Assembly (NCBI RefSeq): GCF_000418555.1
Contig: NZ_ATKM01000013.1
Coordinates: forward strand, 124,001-188,000
Direction: 5' to 3'
Length of the DNA: 64,000 nt
Source of the DNA: Pseudomonas sp. P818
GTDB lineage: Bacteria > Pseudomonadota > Gammaproteobacteria > Pseudomonadales > Pseudomonadaceae
The translations under genes and the position numbers were made by a program. Below, piece by piece: positions 28,757 through 37,273 of this stretch. A model generated the notes under the pieces. That model had not been told where the DNA came from and did no database searches. It worked only from the letters and a program-made list of their open reading frames with translations. The first letter of the stretch is position 1, and the number at the start of each line of letters is the position of its first letter.

Positions 28757-29896
28757 ATGTTCGACTACGAAACCCTGAAACTCGTCTGGTGGGTGCTGAT
28801 CGGCGTGCTGCTGATCGGCTTCGCCCTCACCGATGGCTTCGACATGGGCGCCATGGCGCTGATGCCCTTCGTCGGCAAGACCGACAACGAGCGCCGCGTC
28901 GCCATCAATACCATCGCCCCGCACTGGGACGGTAACCAGGTGTGGTTCATCACTGCCGGCGGCGCACTGTTCGCCGCCTGGCCGATGGTCTATGCGGTGG
29001 CCTTCTCCGGCCTGTACTGGGCCATGCTGCTGGTGCTGTTCGCCCTGTTCTGTCGCCCGGTGGGCTTCGACTACCGCAGCAAGCTGGAAAACACCCGCTG
29101 GCGCAGCGCCTGGGACTGGGCGTTGTTCGTCGGCGGCGCGGTGCCGGCGCTGGTGTTCGGCGTGGCCTTTGGCAACCTGTTCCTCGGCCTGCCGTTCCAG
29201 CTCGACGACATGATGCGCTCGAGCTACCACGGCTCCTTCTTCGCCCTGCTCAACCCCTTCGCCCTGCTCTGCGGCGTGGTCAGTCTGAGCATGCTCTGCG
29301 CGCACGGCGGCGCCTGGTTGATGATGCGCACCGAAGGCGATCTGGCCGCGCGCTCGCGCAAGGCCACCTATCTCAGTGCCCTTGTTTTCCTAATAGGCTT
29401 CATGCTGGCCGGTAGCTGGCTGGCACTGGGTATCAAGGGAATGAGCCTGGCGGGCGCGTTCGATGCCGGCGCGGCGCTGAACCCGCTGCACAAGCAGGTG
29501 CTGGCCGACAATGCCGGCTGGCTCGGCAACTACGGTCGCTACCCACTGACCATGGGCGCCCCCGTGCTGGGCGTGCTCGGCGCGCTGCTGGCAATATTGG
29601 CCAGCACCTCGCGCCGCGCAGGCCTGGCCTTCATCGGCAGCAGCCTGATGATCGTCGGCACCATCTGCACCGCCGGCTTCGCCCTGTTCCCCTTCGTCTT
29701 TCCGTCGAGCCTCGATGCGGCCTCCAGCCTCACGGTGTGGGATGCGGTATCGAGCCACAAGACCCTGGGCATCATGTTCGTGGTGGCCTGCCTCTTCGTG
29801 CCGATCATCCTGCTCTATACCCTGTGGAGTTATGTCCGCATGTGGGGCAAGTTGAATGACGGCAGCATCGAAGCCAACCCCCACGGCCTGTATTGA
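28757..29896 (+). CDS. cydB: Cytochrome bd ubiquinol oxidase subunit II
   Basis: A 379-residue, multi-span membrane subunit that pairs with CydA. The opening TLKLVWWVLIGVLLIGFALTDGFDMG and PHWDGNQVWFITAGGALFAAWP are CydB signatures; RSSYHGSFFALLNPFALLCG follows. It starts 10 bases after the cydA stop with GAGGA as ribosome site. Confidence 0.96.
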   Translation: MFDYETLKLVWWVLIGVLLIGFALTDGFDMGAMALMPFVGKTDNERRVAINTIAPHWDGNQVWFITAGGALFAAWPMVYAVAFSGLYWAMLLVLFALFCRPVGFDYRSKLENTRWRSAWDWALFVGGAVPALVFGVAFGNLFLGLPFQLDDMMRSSYHGSFFALLNPFALLCGVVSLSMLCAHGGAWLMMRTEGDLAARSRKATYLSALVFLIGFMLAGSWLALGIKGMSLAGAFDAGAALNPLHKQVLADNAGWLGNYGRYPLTMGAPVLGVLGALLAILASTSRRAGLAFIGSSLMIVGTICTAGFALFPFVFPSSLDAASSLTVWDAVSSHKTLGIMFVVACLFVPIILLYTLWSYVRMWGKLNDGSIEANPHGLY

Positions 29897-29907
29897 GGAG
29901 AAACGCG

Positions 29908-30021
29908 ATGTGGTACTTCACCTGGATTCTTGGCGTGCTGCTGGCCAGCAGCTTCGGCATCATCAATGCACTGTGGCTGGAAACCACTCAGAACCTCGAC
30001 ACCGAGAGCGAGCATGAGTGA
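29908..30021 (+). CDS. cydX: CydX small subunit of cytochrome bd
   Basis: A 37-residue single-helix protein beginning MWYFTWILGVLLASSFG, near-identical in its first half to E. coli CydX, which stabilises haems in CydAB. GAGGAG precedes the ATG. The stop overlaps the ybgE start by 8 bases. Confidence 0.93.
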   Translation: MWYFTWILGVLLASSFGIINALWLETTQNLDTESEHE

Positions 30022-30307
30022 CACCGCCCTCAGCGAGCGTGCGCCCCTGCGCGCGCTCTCCTGGCTGCTGGCCACACCTCTGGCGCTGCTGCTGTTGATC
30101 CACCCCGGCGCCATGCTCGATAGCCAGGGGCGCTACAGCCATTCGCTGCTGATGCTGGTGATGTGGGGCGTATCCAACGCCTTCATCCACGGCGTCGGCT
30201 TCGCTCCGCGCCACTGGCTGTGGCGCGCCCTGTTCTCACCCTGGCTGGGCTGGGGGCTGTGCGGGCTGGGTTATGCCCTGCTGTATCTGGCGCAGATGAC
30301 CTGGTAG
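30014..30307 (+). CDS. ybgE: Cyd operon protein YbgE
   Basis: A 97-residue membrane protein with three predicted helices (LSWLLATPLALLLLIHPG; HSLLMLVMWGVSNAFIHGVGF; PWLGWGLCGLGYALLYLAQM), the layout and IHGVGF motif of YbgE. Start at 30014 overlaps the cydX stop, so translation is probably coupled. Function unknown in E. coli as well. Confidence 0.88.
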   Translation: MSDTALSERAPLRALSWLLATPLALLLLIHPGAMLDSQGRYSHSLLMLVMWGVSNAFIHGVGFAPRHWLWRALFSPWLGWGLCGLGYALLYLAQMTW

Positions 30308-30360
30308 CAAGCTGTTGAAAAACTACCTGCGTTGCCTGGCCGTTGTTAAAAACAGCCTGC
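30308..30360. repeat. Partial MITE-like repeat end
   Basis: GCTGTTGAAAAACTACCTGC followed by a degraded inverted half (GTTAAAAACAGCCTGC) resembles the terminal repeat of the element at 11026-11165. Confidence 0.5.
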
Positions 30361-30375
30361 TAAGGCAAACGACAG

Positions 30376-30413
30376 AAACGAAAACGCCGCTCGATTGAGC
30401 GGCGTTTTCGTTT
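30376..30413. terminator. Bidirectional terminator between ybgE and tRNA-Gly
   Basis: A 17-bp perfect stem (AAACGAAAACGCCGCTC and complement) with a GATT loop. It terminates the cyd operon and, on the minus strand, the tRNA transcript. Confidence 0.93.
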
Positions 30414-30416
30414 ATT

Positions 30417-30492
<76 letters not shown>

Positions 30493-30506
30493 AGTACAAC
30501 TTGAAG

Positions 30507-30582
30507 TGGCGTCCCCTAGGGGACTCGAACCCCTGTTACCGCCGTGAAAGGGCGGTGTCCTAGGCCACTAGACGAAGGGGAC
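30507..30582 (-). tRNA. tRNA-Glu (TTC)
   Basis: 76 bases on the minus strand; GTCCCCT/AGGGGAC acceptor, anticodon TTC in CCTTTCACG, encoded GCCA end. It lies upstream of tRNA-Gly in the same direction, 14 bases apart, so they are cotranscribed. Confidence 0.97.
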
Positions 30583-30627
30583 CTGGAACTTCGTTTGAAA
30601 CCCTGCCGAAGCAGCATTTCGAAATTT

Positions 30628-30645
30628 TGGAGCGGGAAACGAGAC
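30628..30645. other. ICE attachment site (att), 18-bp copy of tRNA-Gly 3' end
   Basis: TGGAGCGGGAAACGAGAC repeats exactly the tRNA-Gly 3' end at 30417-30434. It is the known 18-bp target of ICEclc/PAGI-2-type integrases. Homology to the tRNA stops right after it, and ICE sequence begins to its right. The intact target tRNA-Gly should lie at the far end of the ICE next to the integrase, outside this window. Confidence 0.92.
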
Positions 30646-31229
30646 GTGTACTAGGACAGTAAGTCGTTGTTTCCCAAACACTTTCTTCGTTGGACTGGCC
30701 AGCGAAGACCTCAATTGTAGCCTTGTTTTTCGTCCTCGGCAACAAATTCGTCCAAAGAGTTCCACAGACGTCCAAAGAGCTGCACTCAGTACACCAGACC
30801 CACGATCGGTACATCGTCGTAGGCGACTGCCTCGAACTCATCATCCACGCCCGGTTGTCTGCCCCGCATCCATCATCGTGAAGACGATCAGGCAGATGGT
30901 TCTGGTGATGGCACAGGTCGGATGCTGGGAACGCCTGCACCACAACTCACAAGGACCTTCTGCTCAAGCTCCTTTGAAAGAACGCGCACGCTGGCCACCG
31001 CGTTTCCGCACACGATTCTTTGTCGATATATCAGGATGACGGGGCAAGCATGACAGACGCGGGTTTGCTGCGTCCGGCTGGACATTCGACGACGATTGCG
31101 GCCCCTTAACGCCTCCTGAGACCGCTGGCATATCAGGTCATACCTAGACGGTTTTGCAGAAACCGTAACTTCTCACGACCCTGATAGCGTGAGCGTCACT
31201 GTCGAGCCTACGTCCCGATGCTCGACCTT
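30646..31229. other. ICE left-end non-coding region
   Basis: About 580 bases, visibly less GC-rich than the surroundings, with no convincing gene on either strand. The longest minus-strand frame (30560-30943) runs through att and tRNA-Glu and is spurious. I see no clear terminator. Confidence 0.5.
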
Positions 31230-31385
31230 CTAATCGATGAATTTTTGCACATCGAGCACACGACGACTACCAGTTGCGCGAACTGGTGAGCAGTATTCAA
31301 ACCACATGACGAAGCGGCCTTCGGTGCCCACTTCCTGCACAGACGACAGGCCGACCATGAGGTCGGTGACAAAGGAGTCGGTCAT
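31230..31385 (-). CDS. Possible small protein divergent from bisR
   Basis: A 51-residue frame with a good ribosome site (AGGAG, 9 bases before ATG at 31385) and protein-like composition (FVMWFEYC, RRVLDVQKFID). It would be transcribed divergently from the bisR-like gene, 29 bases away. No family recognised; it could be a chance frame or a remnant of a control gene. Confidence 0.32.
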   Translation of the reverse strand: MTDSFVTDLMVGLSSVQEVGTEGRFVMWFEYCSPVRATGSRRVLDVQKFID

Positions 31386-31414
31386 GTAGTTCTTCTCCTG
31401 GAAGGAGACGGAGC

Positions 31415-32167
31415 ATGCACGAGAACAAGAATGATGCACCAACATCAAAGGTGTTCTATCGCCCGATCGAAGCGTCCATCCGCTGGGCCGGGCTGCTGCG
31501 ATACGAGCAGGTGATCCTGGCTTCGATTTCGTCGCCAAGGCGCCTGCCGCAGTCGTTGGACTGCCCACGTTGCGCCGAGCTGAGACTTTGCACCGAACGT
31601 ATCTTCGACGGCATCCTCAATGGAGAACTGCCCTTCGGGCAGAACGGCATCACGACGCGCGATTCCACGCTGATCGACTCCCCTGATCTGACGGTGCGCC
31701 ACGTCGATCTGAAGCGCTGGATGCGCCAACACTATCCCGAGCAACGACCGGGCTTCCTCTTCTCCCGAAGCGAGCGCATCACCCATCCCTTCATCTCGCT
31801 GGAAACTGGGCAGGCGATGCTAGTCGAGCGCCTGGCCCTGAAATCCACCTTGGACCAGTACAAACGCCAACTGCATGAGTTGCAGGAAAAGCACGGGGCG
31901 CTTCTCAAGCAGATGGCGCCCTCTGCTGGCGCACAGTGCCTGATCAGTGATCGCGCCGAAGCCACCTACCTGAACATTATCGGCAGCATGCTGGACCTGA
32001 TGCTCGGCCAGTCGCCTTCGGGCGTGCCGTACTCCAGCTTCAAGACGCAGGAGGCGGTGGTCAGTGCATTGGTCGCCCATCACAGCGGCGCCATGGGGAT
32101 CGCGGAGCGGACGCTAAACGGCAAGTTCGCCACGGCCAGACGCCGGCTGCGTAGCGCGACAGTCTGA
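31415..32167 (+). CDS. bisR: BisR-like transfer-competence regulator
   Basis: A 250-residue protein without a domain I can name. It has a Cys pair CPRCAELRLC near residue 50-60, a central coiled coil (ALKSTLDQYKRQLHELQEKHGALLKQM) and a conserved C-terminal block (EATYLNIIGSMLDLML to RTLNGKFATARRRL). By position (first gene inside att, immediately before alpA-parA-shi-bisD-bisC) it matches BisR of ICEclc, which switches on the alpA promoter at the start of the bistable transfer programme. Assignment rests mainly on gene order. Confidence 0.62.
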   Translation: MHENKNDAPTSKVFYRPIEASIRWAGLLRYEQVILASISSPRRLPQSLDCPRCAELRLCTERIFDGILNGELPFGQNGITTRDSTLIDSPDLTVRHVDLKRWMRQHYPEQRPGFLFSRSERITHPFISLETGQAMLVERLALKSTLDQYKRQLHELQEKHGALLKQMAPSAGAQCLISDRAEATYLNIIGSMLDLMLGQSPSGVPYSSFKTQEAVVSALVAHHSGAMGIAERTLNGKFATARRRLRSATV

Positions 32168-32185
32168 GGTTTTCCATCTTGTATG

Positions 32186-32204
32186 TGCAATCGCGGAGAT
32201 TGCA
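32186..32204. promoter_or_regulatory. Inverted repeat in the alpA promoter region
   Basis: TGCAATC-GCGGA-GATTGCA, a perfect 7-bp inverted repeat 82 bases ahead of the alpA start and just after the bisR stop; a further half-copy (TTGCAAT) follows. A candidate binding site for BisR or another ICE regulator. Confidence 0.5.
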
Positions 32205-32285
32205 TTTGCAATGTCTTTTCCCATCCATGTCTATTGAATGGAGGTCACGCCAACAAACGCCACTGAGCGTTCAGGAGTGACCGCC

Positions 32286-32498
32286 ATGTCGCAAACACCT
32301 GCACTGCCCGCAAGCGAGCGCCGCATCCTGCGGCTTGATGAAGTCGAAACCAAGTCCGGTTTCAAACGCGCCCACATCTACAACCTGATGCGCAAAGGCT
32401 TGTTCCCGAAGGCGCTGCGCCTGGGCGTGCGCGCGGTCGGCTGGGACTCCATCGAGATCGATCAGTGGATCGCCGAGCGCGTCAACAACCGGGCCTGA
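32286..32498 (+). CDS. alpA: AlpA-family DNA-binding protein
   Basis: A 70-residue AlpA/MerR-like winged helix: ILRLDEVETKSGFKRAHIYNLMRKGLFPKALRLG is the family helix-turn-helix, followed by VGWDSIEIDQWIAERV. Start at 32286 is chosen over 32238 because GGAG lies just ahead. First gene of the alpA-parA-shi-bisD-bisC operon of ICEclc-type elements. Confidence 0.88.
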   Translation: MSQTPALPASERRILRLDEVETKSGFKRAHIYNLMRKGLFPKALRLGVRAVGWDSIEIDQWIAERVNNRA

Positions 32499-32540
32499 CC
32501 CGTTCTCCAGCGGACTTCCCATCCTCACACGGAGAACGCC

Positions 32541-33416
32541 ATGCAGGTCGTATCCATCATTTCAACAAAAGGTGGCGTCGGCAAGACCACCACGGCCGCG
32601 AACCTCGGCGGGCTTGCCGCCGACGCGGGGCTGCGTGTGCTACTGCTCGACCTCGACGTGCAGCCCACCTTGTCCTCGTACTACGAGCTAGGTCACCGCG
32701 CACCTGGTGGCATCTACGAGTTGCTGGCCTTCAACGAGCGCGACCTCGGGCTGCTTGTGTCCCGCACGATCGTCGCGGGCCTGGACTTGGTGCTCTCCAA
32801 CGACCACCGAGGCGAGCTGAACACCTTGCTGCTGCACGCGCCGGATGGCCGCCTGCGGTTGCGCCATCTCTTGCCGGTCCTGGCGCCTCTCTATGACCTG
32901 GTACTGATCGACACCCAAGGCGCGCGATCGGTGCTGCTGGAGATGGCGGTACTCGCCTCCAACCTCGCGCTGTCGCCCGTGACCCCGGAAATCCTCGCGG
33001 CGCGCGAGCTGCGGCGCGGCACCATGCAGTTGCTCGAAGACATTGCGCCCTACCGGCACCTGGGCATCGAGCCTCCACCTCTGCATCTGCTCATCAATCG
33101 CGTCCACCCTGTGTCAGCCAATGCACGGCTGATCCAGCAGGCCCTGCGCGATCTTTTCCAGGACCATGCCGGCATCCGCGTGCTGGCCACCGACGTGCCG
33201 GCCATCGAGGCGTATCCGCGTGCAGCTACGCGCGGATTGCCAGTGCATCGGGTCGAATACCGCCAGCCGCCGGGCAGAGTCGCCCCCGCCGCGCTCGACA
33301 CCATGCGCGGCCTCGCAGACGAACTATTTCCGCAATGGCGGCACCGATTTGCCATGGTGTCCGGCCGTCCGCCACACCCTCTTGATGCCGGGAGGTTCCA
33401 TGGCGAACGCACATGA
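32541..33416 (+). CDS. parA: ParA-family partition ATPase
   Basis: A 291-residue deviant Walker A ATPase: ISTKGGVGKTTTAANLG at residues 6-22, LLLDLDVQPTLSSYYELG near 38, and DLVLIDTQGARSVLLEMA near 120. Such ICE-borne ParA proteins help keep the excised circle. It overlaps the next small gene by 17 bases. Confidence 0.93.
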   Translation: MQVVSIISTKGGVGKTTTAANLGGLAADAGLRVLLLDLDVQPTLSSYYELGHRAPGGIYELLAFNERDLGLLVSRTIVAGLDLVLSNDHRGELNTLLLHAPDGRLRLRHLLPVLAPLYDLVLIDTQGARSVLLEMAVLASNLALSPVTPEILAARELRRGTMQLLEDIAPYRHLGIEPPPLHLLINRVHPVSANARLIQQALRDLFQDHAGIRVLATDVPAIEAYPRAATRGLPVHRVEYRQPPGRVAPAALDTMRGLADELFPQWRHRFAMVSGRPPHPLDAGRFHGERT

Positions 33417-33648
33417 GCTTGCCCGAGGCCACAAGCGGCTTCGCGCCCTGATCGAGTTCGCGGTTGGCGAAGGTTGGCACGTCAAACGCACGCCTGGCGG
33501 CCACCTCAAGTTCACCAAGCCTGGCTGCGCCGCGATCTACACCAGCTCGACGGCCAGTGACCACCGGGCGACCCTGAATGCCCGTGCGCAAATCCGCCGC
33601 GCCGAGCGCGAGGCCCGATACCAAGCGCAGGGAGGCGGCCATGGCTGA
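33400..33648 (+). CDS. shi: Shi-like small protein with HicA-type fold
   Basis: An 82-residue basic protein. The segment ALIEFAVGEGWHVKRTPGGHLKFTKPGC has the HicA mRNA-interferase/dsRBD-like pattern with the conserved Gly-x-His (GGHLKF). It lies exactly where ICEclc has shi, overlapping parA at its start and the parB-type gene by 8 bases at its end. No HicB-type antitoxin is adjacent. Whether it cuts or only binds RNA is unknown. Confidence 0.7.
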   Translation: MANAHELARGHKRLRALIEFAVGEGWHVKRTPGGHLKFTKPGCAAIYTSSTASDHRATLNARAQIRRAEREARYQAQGGGHG

Positions 33649-35290
33649 GATCACCTCCCAGCAGATGGCTGGCAAGCTGCTCGCGGCCGGGTTCGAGCGC
33701 AGCGGCCCGTCAGCCTCGACCTTGAGCGACCCGATCGCCGACACACCCATGGTCGTGACCCTAGATCAGTTGCGCCCCTACGACCACGATCCCAGGAAAA
33801 AACGCAACCCGGCCTACGAGGAAATCAAGGCGTCCATCCGCGAGCGCGGTCTGGACGCGGCGCCGGCCATCACTCGCCGACCAGGTGAGGACCACTACAT
33901 CATCCGCAACGGCGGAAATACGCGGCTGGCGATCCTGCGCGAACTATGGTCAGAGACCAAGGACGAGCGGTTTTTCCGTATATCGTGCCTGTTCCGGCCG
34001 TGGCCCAGCCGCGGCGAAGTCGTCATGCTGACCGGCCACCTGGCCGAGAATGAATTACGCGGGGGCCTCACGTTCATCGAGCGCGCCCTCGGCGTCGAGA
34101 AGGCACGCGAGTTCTACGAGCAAGAAAGCGGCACTACCTTGAGCCAGTCCGAGCTGGCCCGCCGCCTCGCTGCCGATGGCTTCCCGGTACAACAGTCGCA
34201 CATCAGCCGCATGAACGACGCGGTGCAGTATCTCCTGCCCGCGATCCCCACCGTGCTCTATGGCGGCCTCGGTCGCCATCAGGTCGAACGCCTGTCGGTC
34301 ATGCGCAAAGCCTGCATGCTCGCGTGGGAGCGCTACGCCAAGGGCCGCTCCCTGGTTCAGGACTTCGACGAATTTTTCCAGGAAGCGCTGTCGCAATTCG
34401 ACGTCCAGGCCGACGAGTTCTCCGCGCAGCGCGTACAGGACGAGCTGATCGGCCAGATGGCCGAGTTGCTGGGTGTCAATTACGACGTGCTCGCCCTGGA
34501 CATGACCGAATCCGAAAGCCGGCAGCGCGCCTTGATCAGCGACCCAACGCCGCCCTCGACGCCGCCTGCGTTGCCGGAGCCGGAGTCGGAAACCATCGCG
34601 CGCCCAACTGCCAACACCGCGCCACCCACCGCAGGGGCTGCATCGGCAGCGCCGCCTGCAGGCCGACCTGCGCGCGAGAGCGACACGGATACCAGTCAGG
34701 CGGGTCCGGCCAGCCCTGCGGCGGGGAGCGATCTGCTTCGGGAGCACATCGTTTCGCCGGCACCGACGACCGAACGGCTCCAGTCCATCCAGCGCATGGT
34801 CGCCGATCAGTTGGGCGATGCGCTGCCTCCCGACTTCTCGGCGAGCGTCTTGCAGTCCATCCCCGTGCAGGCTGGCGGGCTCTATCCGATCTCCGATGTC
34901 TGGTACATCGATCCCGGCTTGGATACTGCCGAGCGCTTGCGCATCCACATCGCACAGTTCGCCCGCGAAATCGCGAGCGAGGCAGACCTGGACGAGTGCA
35001 TTGATGACCGTGCAGAGGGTATCGGTTTCGCCTGCCGGGCCCGCACCCAAAGTCCGGCGCCGCTGGGCCGTTCCGTCCTCGCATTGTTGGCGTGCCTGGC
35101 CGGTCAGCGGCCCGCCGACGTCGGTCTGCACGACGGGCAAATCGTCATCGACCTGCCGGCATTGCTGCACGGCCAGGGTGATGCGGCCCAGCGATTGAGC
35201 GACACCGCGCTGGTCAAGCTGTTCCGGCTGCTGCGGCTGGCCCGGCGCCTGCTCGATCTTGAAGCCGGCGCTGCGGACCTTGGAACGTGA
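33641..35290 (+). CDS. bisD: ParB-domain transfer activator BisD
   Basis: A 549-residue protein with an N-terminal ParB/Srx domain (VTLDQLRPYDHDPRKKRNPAYEEIKASI and HYIIRNGGNTRLAILREL), a central helix-turn-helix (SQSELARRLAADGFPVQQSHISRMNDAV near residues 168-195), a Pro/Ala-rich linker (about 310-375) and a C-terminal domain. In ICEclc the equivalent product, with BisC, forms the BisDC activator that maintains its own expression and turns on late transfer promoters. The partition role is not excluded. Confidence 0.78.
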   Translation: MAEITSQQMAGKLLAAGFERSGPSASTLSDPIADTPMVVTLDQLRPYDHDPRKKRNPAYEEIKASIRERGLDAAPAITRRPGEDHYIIRNGGNTRLAILRELWSETKDERFFRISCLFRPWPSRGEVVMLTGHLAENELRGGLTFIERALGVEKAREFYEQESGTTLSQSELARRLAADGFPVQQSHISRMNDAVQYLLPAIPTVLYGGLGRHQVERLSVMRKACMLAWERYAKGRSLVQDFDEFFQEALSQFDVQADEFSAQRVQDELIGQMAELLGVNYDVLALDMTESESRQRALISDPTPPSTPPALPEPESETIARPTANTAPPTAGAASAAPPAGRPARESDTDTSQAGPASPAAGSDLLREHIVSPAPTTERLQSIQRMVADQLGDALPPDFSASVLQSIPVQAGGLYPISDVWYIDPGLDTAERLRIHIAQFAREIASEADLDECIDDRAEGIGFACRARTQSPAPLGRSVLALLACLAGQRPADVGLHDGQIVIDLPALLHGQGDAAQRLSDTALVKLFRLLRLARRLLDLEAGAADLGT

Positions 35291-35305
35291 GCGAGGGAGG
35301 CCAGC

Positions 35306-35866
35306 ATGTCCGCACCACACCCACTCAACCAGGCCGTCATCGCGCAGGCCCTCTATGACCTGCGCAATGGGCAACTGCGCCGGTGCAAACTGATGGGGTT
35401 TGGTGAGGAAGAACTGGACGCCCTCAAGCATCCCGCGCTGATCAGCGTGCTCGCCAACGCCAACGTCTCCTGGTGCTCGGTGACGGTCAACCGCGAAGTG
35501 CTCCGGCGACTACTCAAGCAGGCGCAGGACGTGGAGAAGGAAATCGCCACGGTCGATCGCATGCTCAGGCTGGGTGCGAGCACCGAGATGGTCAGTCGGT
35601 TCTATGGCCTGACCCACCAAGAGGTGGCGCTTCGCCGCGAAATCCTCGGCCTGCCCAAGCGCAAGGGCCGCCACCCCGTGCTGGACGAGAAACAGGACAC
35701 GGATCTGTGGCGGCAATGGAAGGCCGTGACCGGCAGCAGGAATGTCGATCTCGAAGACGAAACCTCCATTCTCGACGCCGCCATGGACTTGGCCGAAGGC
35801 ATGTCGCTGCCTCTGTCGGTGGTCTGGGCCTCGATCAAGAGCTGGGTCGATCAAGGATTGGGTTGA
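35306..35866 (+). CDS. bisC: DUF2857 protein, BisC-type activator subunit
   Basis: A 186-residue DUF2857 protein. A helix-turn-helix-like stretch RLGASTEMVSRFYGLTHQEVALRREILGL lies near residues 90-118, reminiscent of FlhC. FlhC's four zinc cysteines are missing (only one Cys). Placed 15 bases after bisD and 3 bases before the next gene, matching bisC of ICEclc. Confidence 0.78.
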   Translation: MSAPHPLNQAVIAQALYDLRNGQLRRCKLMGFGEEELDALKHPALISVLANANVSWCSVTVNREVLRRLLKQAQDVEKEIATVDRMLRLGASTEMVSRFYGLTHQEVALRREILGLPKRKGRHPVLDEKQDTDLWRQWKAVTGSRNVDLEDETSILDAAMDLAEGMSLPLSVVWASIKSWVDQGLG

Positions 35867-35869
35867 GCC

Positions 35870-37096
35870 ATGGCCGTGGACGACACCGCACCACGCCGTG
35901 GCCCCGTCGCACTCGCGGACCTGTTCGACGCCGCCTTGAAAGACCTCGTGCCCAAGCCCAGTGCGCCAGCACCTATGCCTGCGCCGACGCCCGCCACGTC
36001 CGGCGATGCCTTCCTCTTCAGCGGCAACCGGCATGAGACCGTGCCGCGGCGACTGTTCCTCGACCGTCGCCTTACGCCGCTGGAGCGCAACGCCTGGCAG
36101 GTGTTCCGGCTGATGCTCAACGACGATGGCGTGACAGCCTTCCCGACGTATGAGCAGCTTCGACCCTGGCTGGCATCGATGCCCTGCGCCGGGCAGGCCT
36201 CGCATGAAACCGTGGCCCGAGCGTTGACGCTGTTGCGCCTCACCCGATGGTTGAGCCTGGTGCGGCGACGGCGTGACCCCAAGACCGGCCGCATCCTCGG
36301 CAACCTCTACGTTCTGCACGATGAACCGCTGACGCCCTTCGAGGCCATGCAGCTCGACGCCGACTACCTGGCACTGGTCAGCCAGTCCCTCGGCCATTCG
36401 GCCAAGGCCGTCCAGATGGTCGGCCTGAACACCCTTAAGGAGATCGCGGAAGATCCGCTGCTCTCCGGGCGCACATTGCCGTCGCGGCTGCAGGTTCTGG
36501 CAGAACGCCTCGCCAGCCAAGGCATCACGGCCGCCGCAAGTTATCCACAGGAGGACGCCGCCCACGATTCCGAAGAAGGAGTATCGAGCCTTCTTCGGAA
36601 TGCGGATGACCCATCTTCGGAATCCGAAGCAGGGGCGAAACCCGTGCCAAACGCCTCTCTTCGGAATCCGAAGCAGGCCCGTACAGTACGTAGTAGTCGT
36701 ATTAATGAAGTACGTACTACCGCGCAGGCGCGCGCGCTGGGCGATCTGCAATGGCCCAAGCGCTTCACGGAACTGAAGGCAGAGCAGCAGACAGGTGCCA
36801 GGGTGGCATTGCAGCAGGTTGATGCCGCGCTGAGACAGGCCGTGCTGGACGAATGGGCCACACGATGCAGCAGTCATGGCATACGCAATCCTGCGGGGTA
36901 TCTGTTCGGCATCATCCAGCGCGCCATCCATGGCGAGTTCAATGCCTGGGCCAAGAAAGACGCGCCATCGGCATCCGTCCCACCAAACGAGCGACCACCA
37001 CCAGCACCGCCACCTCAGCCGCAGGGTAAGCCAGTGCCGCCAGAAGTCGCCAAGCAGCACATCGAGCGGCTACGCAATCTGCTCGCCAGCAAATGA
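35870..37096 (+). CDS. STY4528-family ICE replication-associated protein
   Basis: A 408-residue protein of the STY4528 'pathogenicity island replication' family. After a Pro/Ala-rich N-terminus it has a winged-helix-like region (RRLFLDRRLTPLERNAWQVFRLML ... ASHETVARALTLLRLTRWLSLVRR, residues 55-130) and a C-terminal coiled, Pro-rich tail. It follows bisC by 3 bases. A role in ICE replication after excision is inferred from the family name and neighbours. Confidence 0.75.
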   Translation: MAVDDTAPRRGPVALADLFDAALKDLVPKPSAPAPMPAPTPATSGDAFLFSGNRHETVPRRLFLDRRLTPLERNAWQVFRLMLNDDGVTAFPTYEQLRPWLASMPCAGQASHETVARALTLLRLTRWLSLVRRRRDPKTGRILGNLYVLHDEPLTPFEAMQLDADYLALVSQSLGHSAKAVQMVGLNTLKEIAEDPLLSGRTLPSRLQVLAERLASQGITAAASYPQEDAAHDSEEGVSSLLRNADDPSSESEAGAKPVPNASLRNPKQARTVRSSRINEVRTTAQARALGDLQWPKRFTELKAEQQTGARVALQQVDAALRQAVLDEWATRCSSHGIRNPAGYLFGIIQRAIHGEFNAWAKKDAPSASVPPNERPPPAPPPQPQGKPVPPEVAKQHIERLRNLLASK

Positions 37097-37141
37097 GTCG
37101 GCATGCCAGGCGGTGAAACTAGATGCCCATGGCCGCCAGTA

Positions 37142-37164
37142 GAGCTATCCCCTGGGGATAGTTC
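37142..37164. promoter_or_regulatory. 23-bp palindrome, copy 1 (one mismatch)
   Basis: GAGCTATCCCC, a central T, then GGGGATAGTTC. One of three copies in the ICE; located 270 bases ahead of the PFL_4669-inrR-ssb unit. Confidence 0.65.
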
Positions 37165-37273
37165 CGCTGCTGGGCACAACGCCAAGCTGTCGCAGGCCTG
37201 GGATCGACCATCTGCCGCAGCATCGGCGTTGTCCCCCCTGATCTCGGCGTGCAGCGTTCGTTAGCGCTCCATG

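Noticed and set aside
30560..30943. A 127-residue minus-strand frame across att and tRNA-Glu
   Set aside because: It would be read through a tRNA gene and the integration site, so it is created by the junction.
36541..36549. DnaA-box-like TTATCCACA
   Set aside because: Single copy within a coding region; no cluster or AT-rich unwinding region to suggest an origin.
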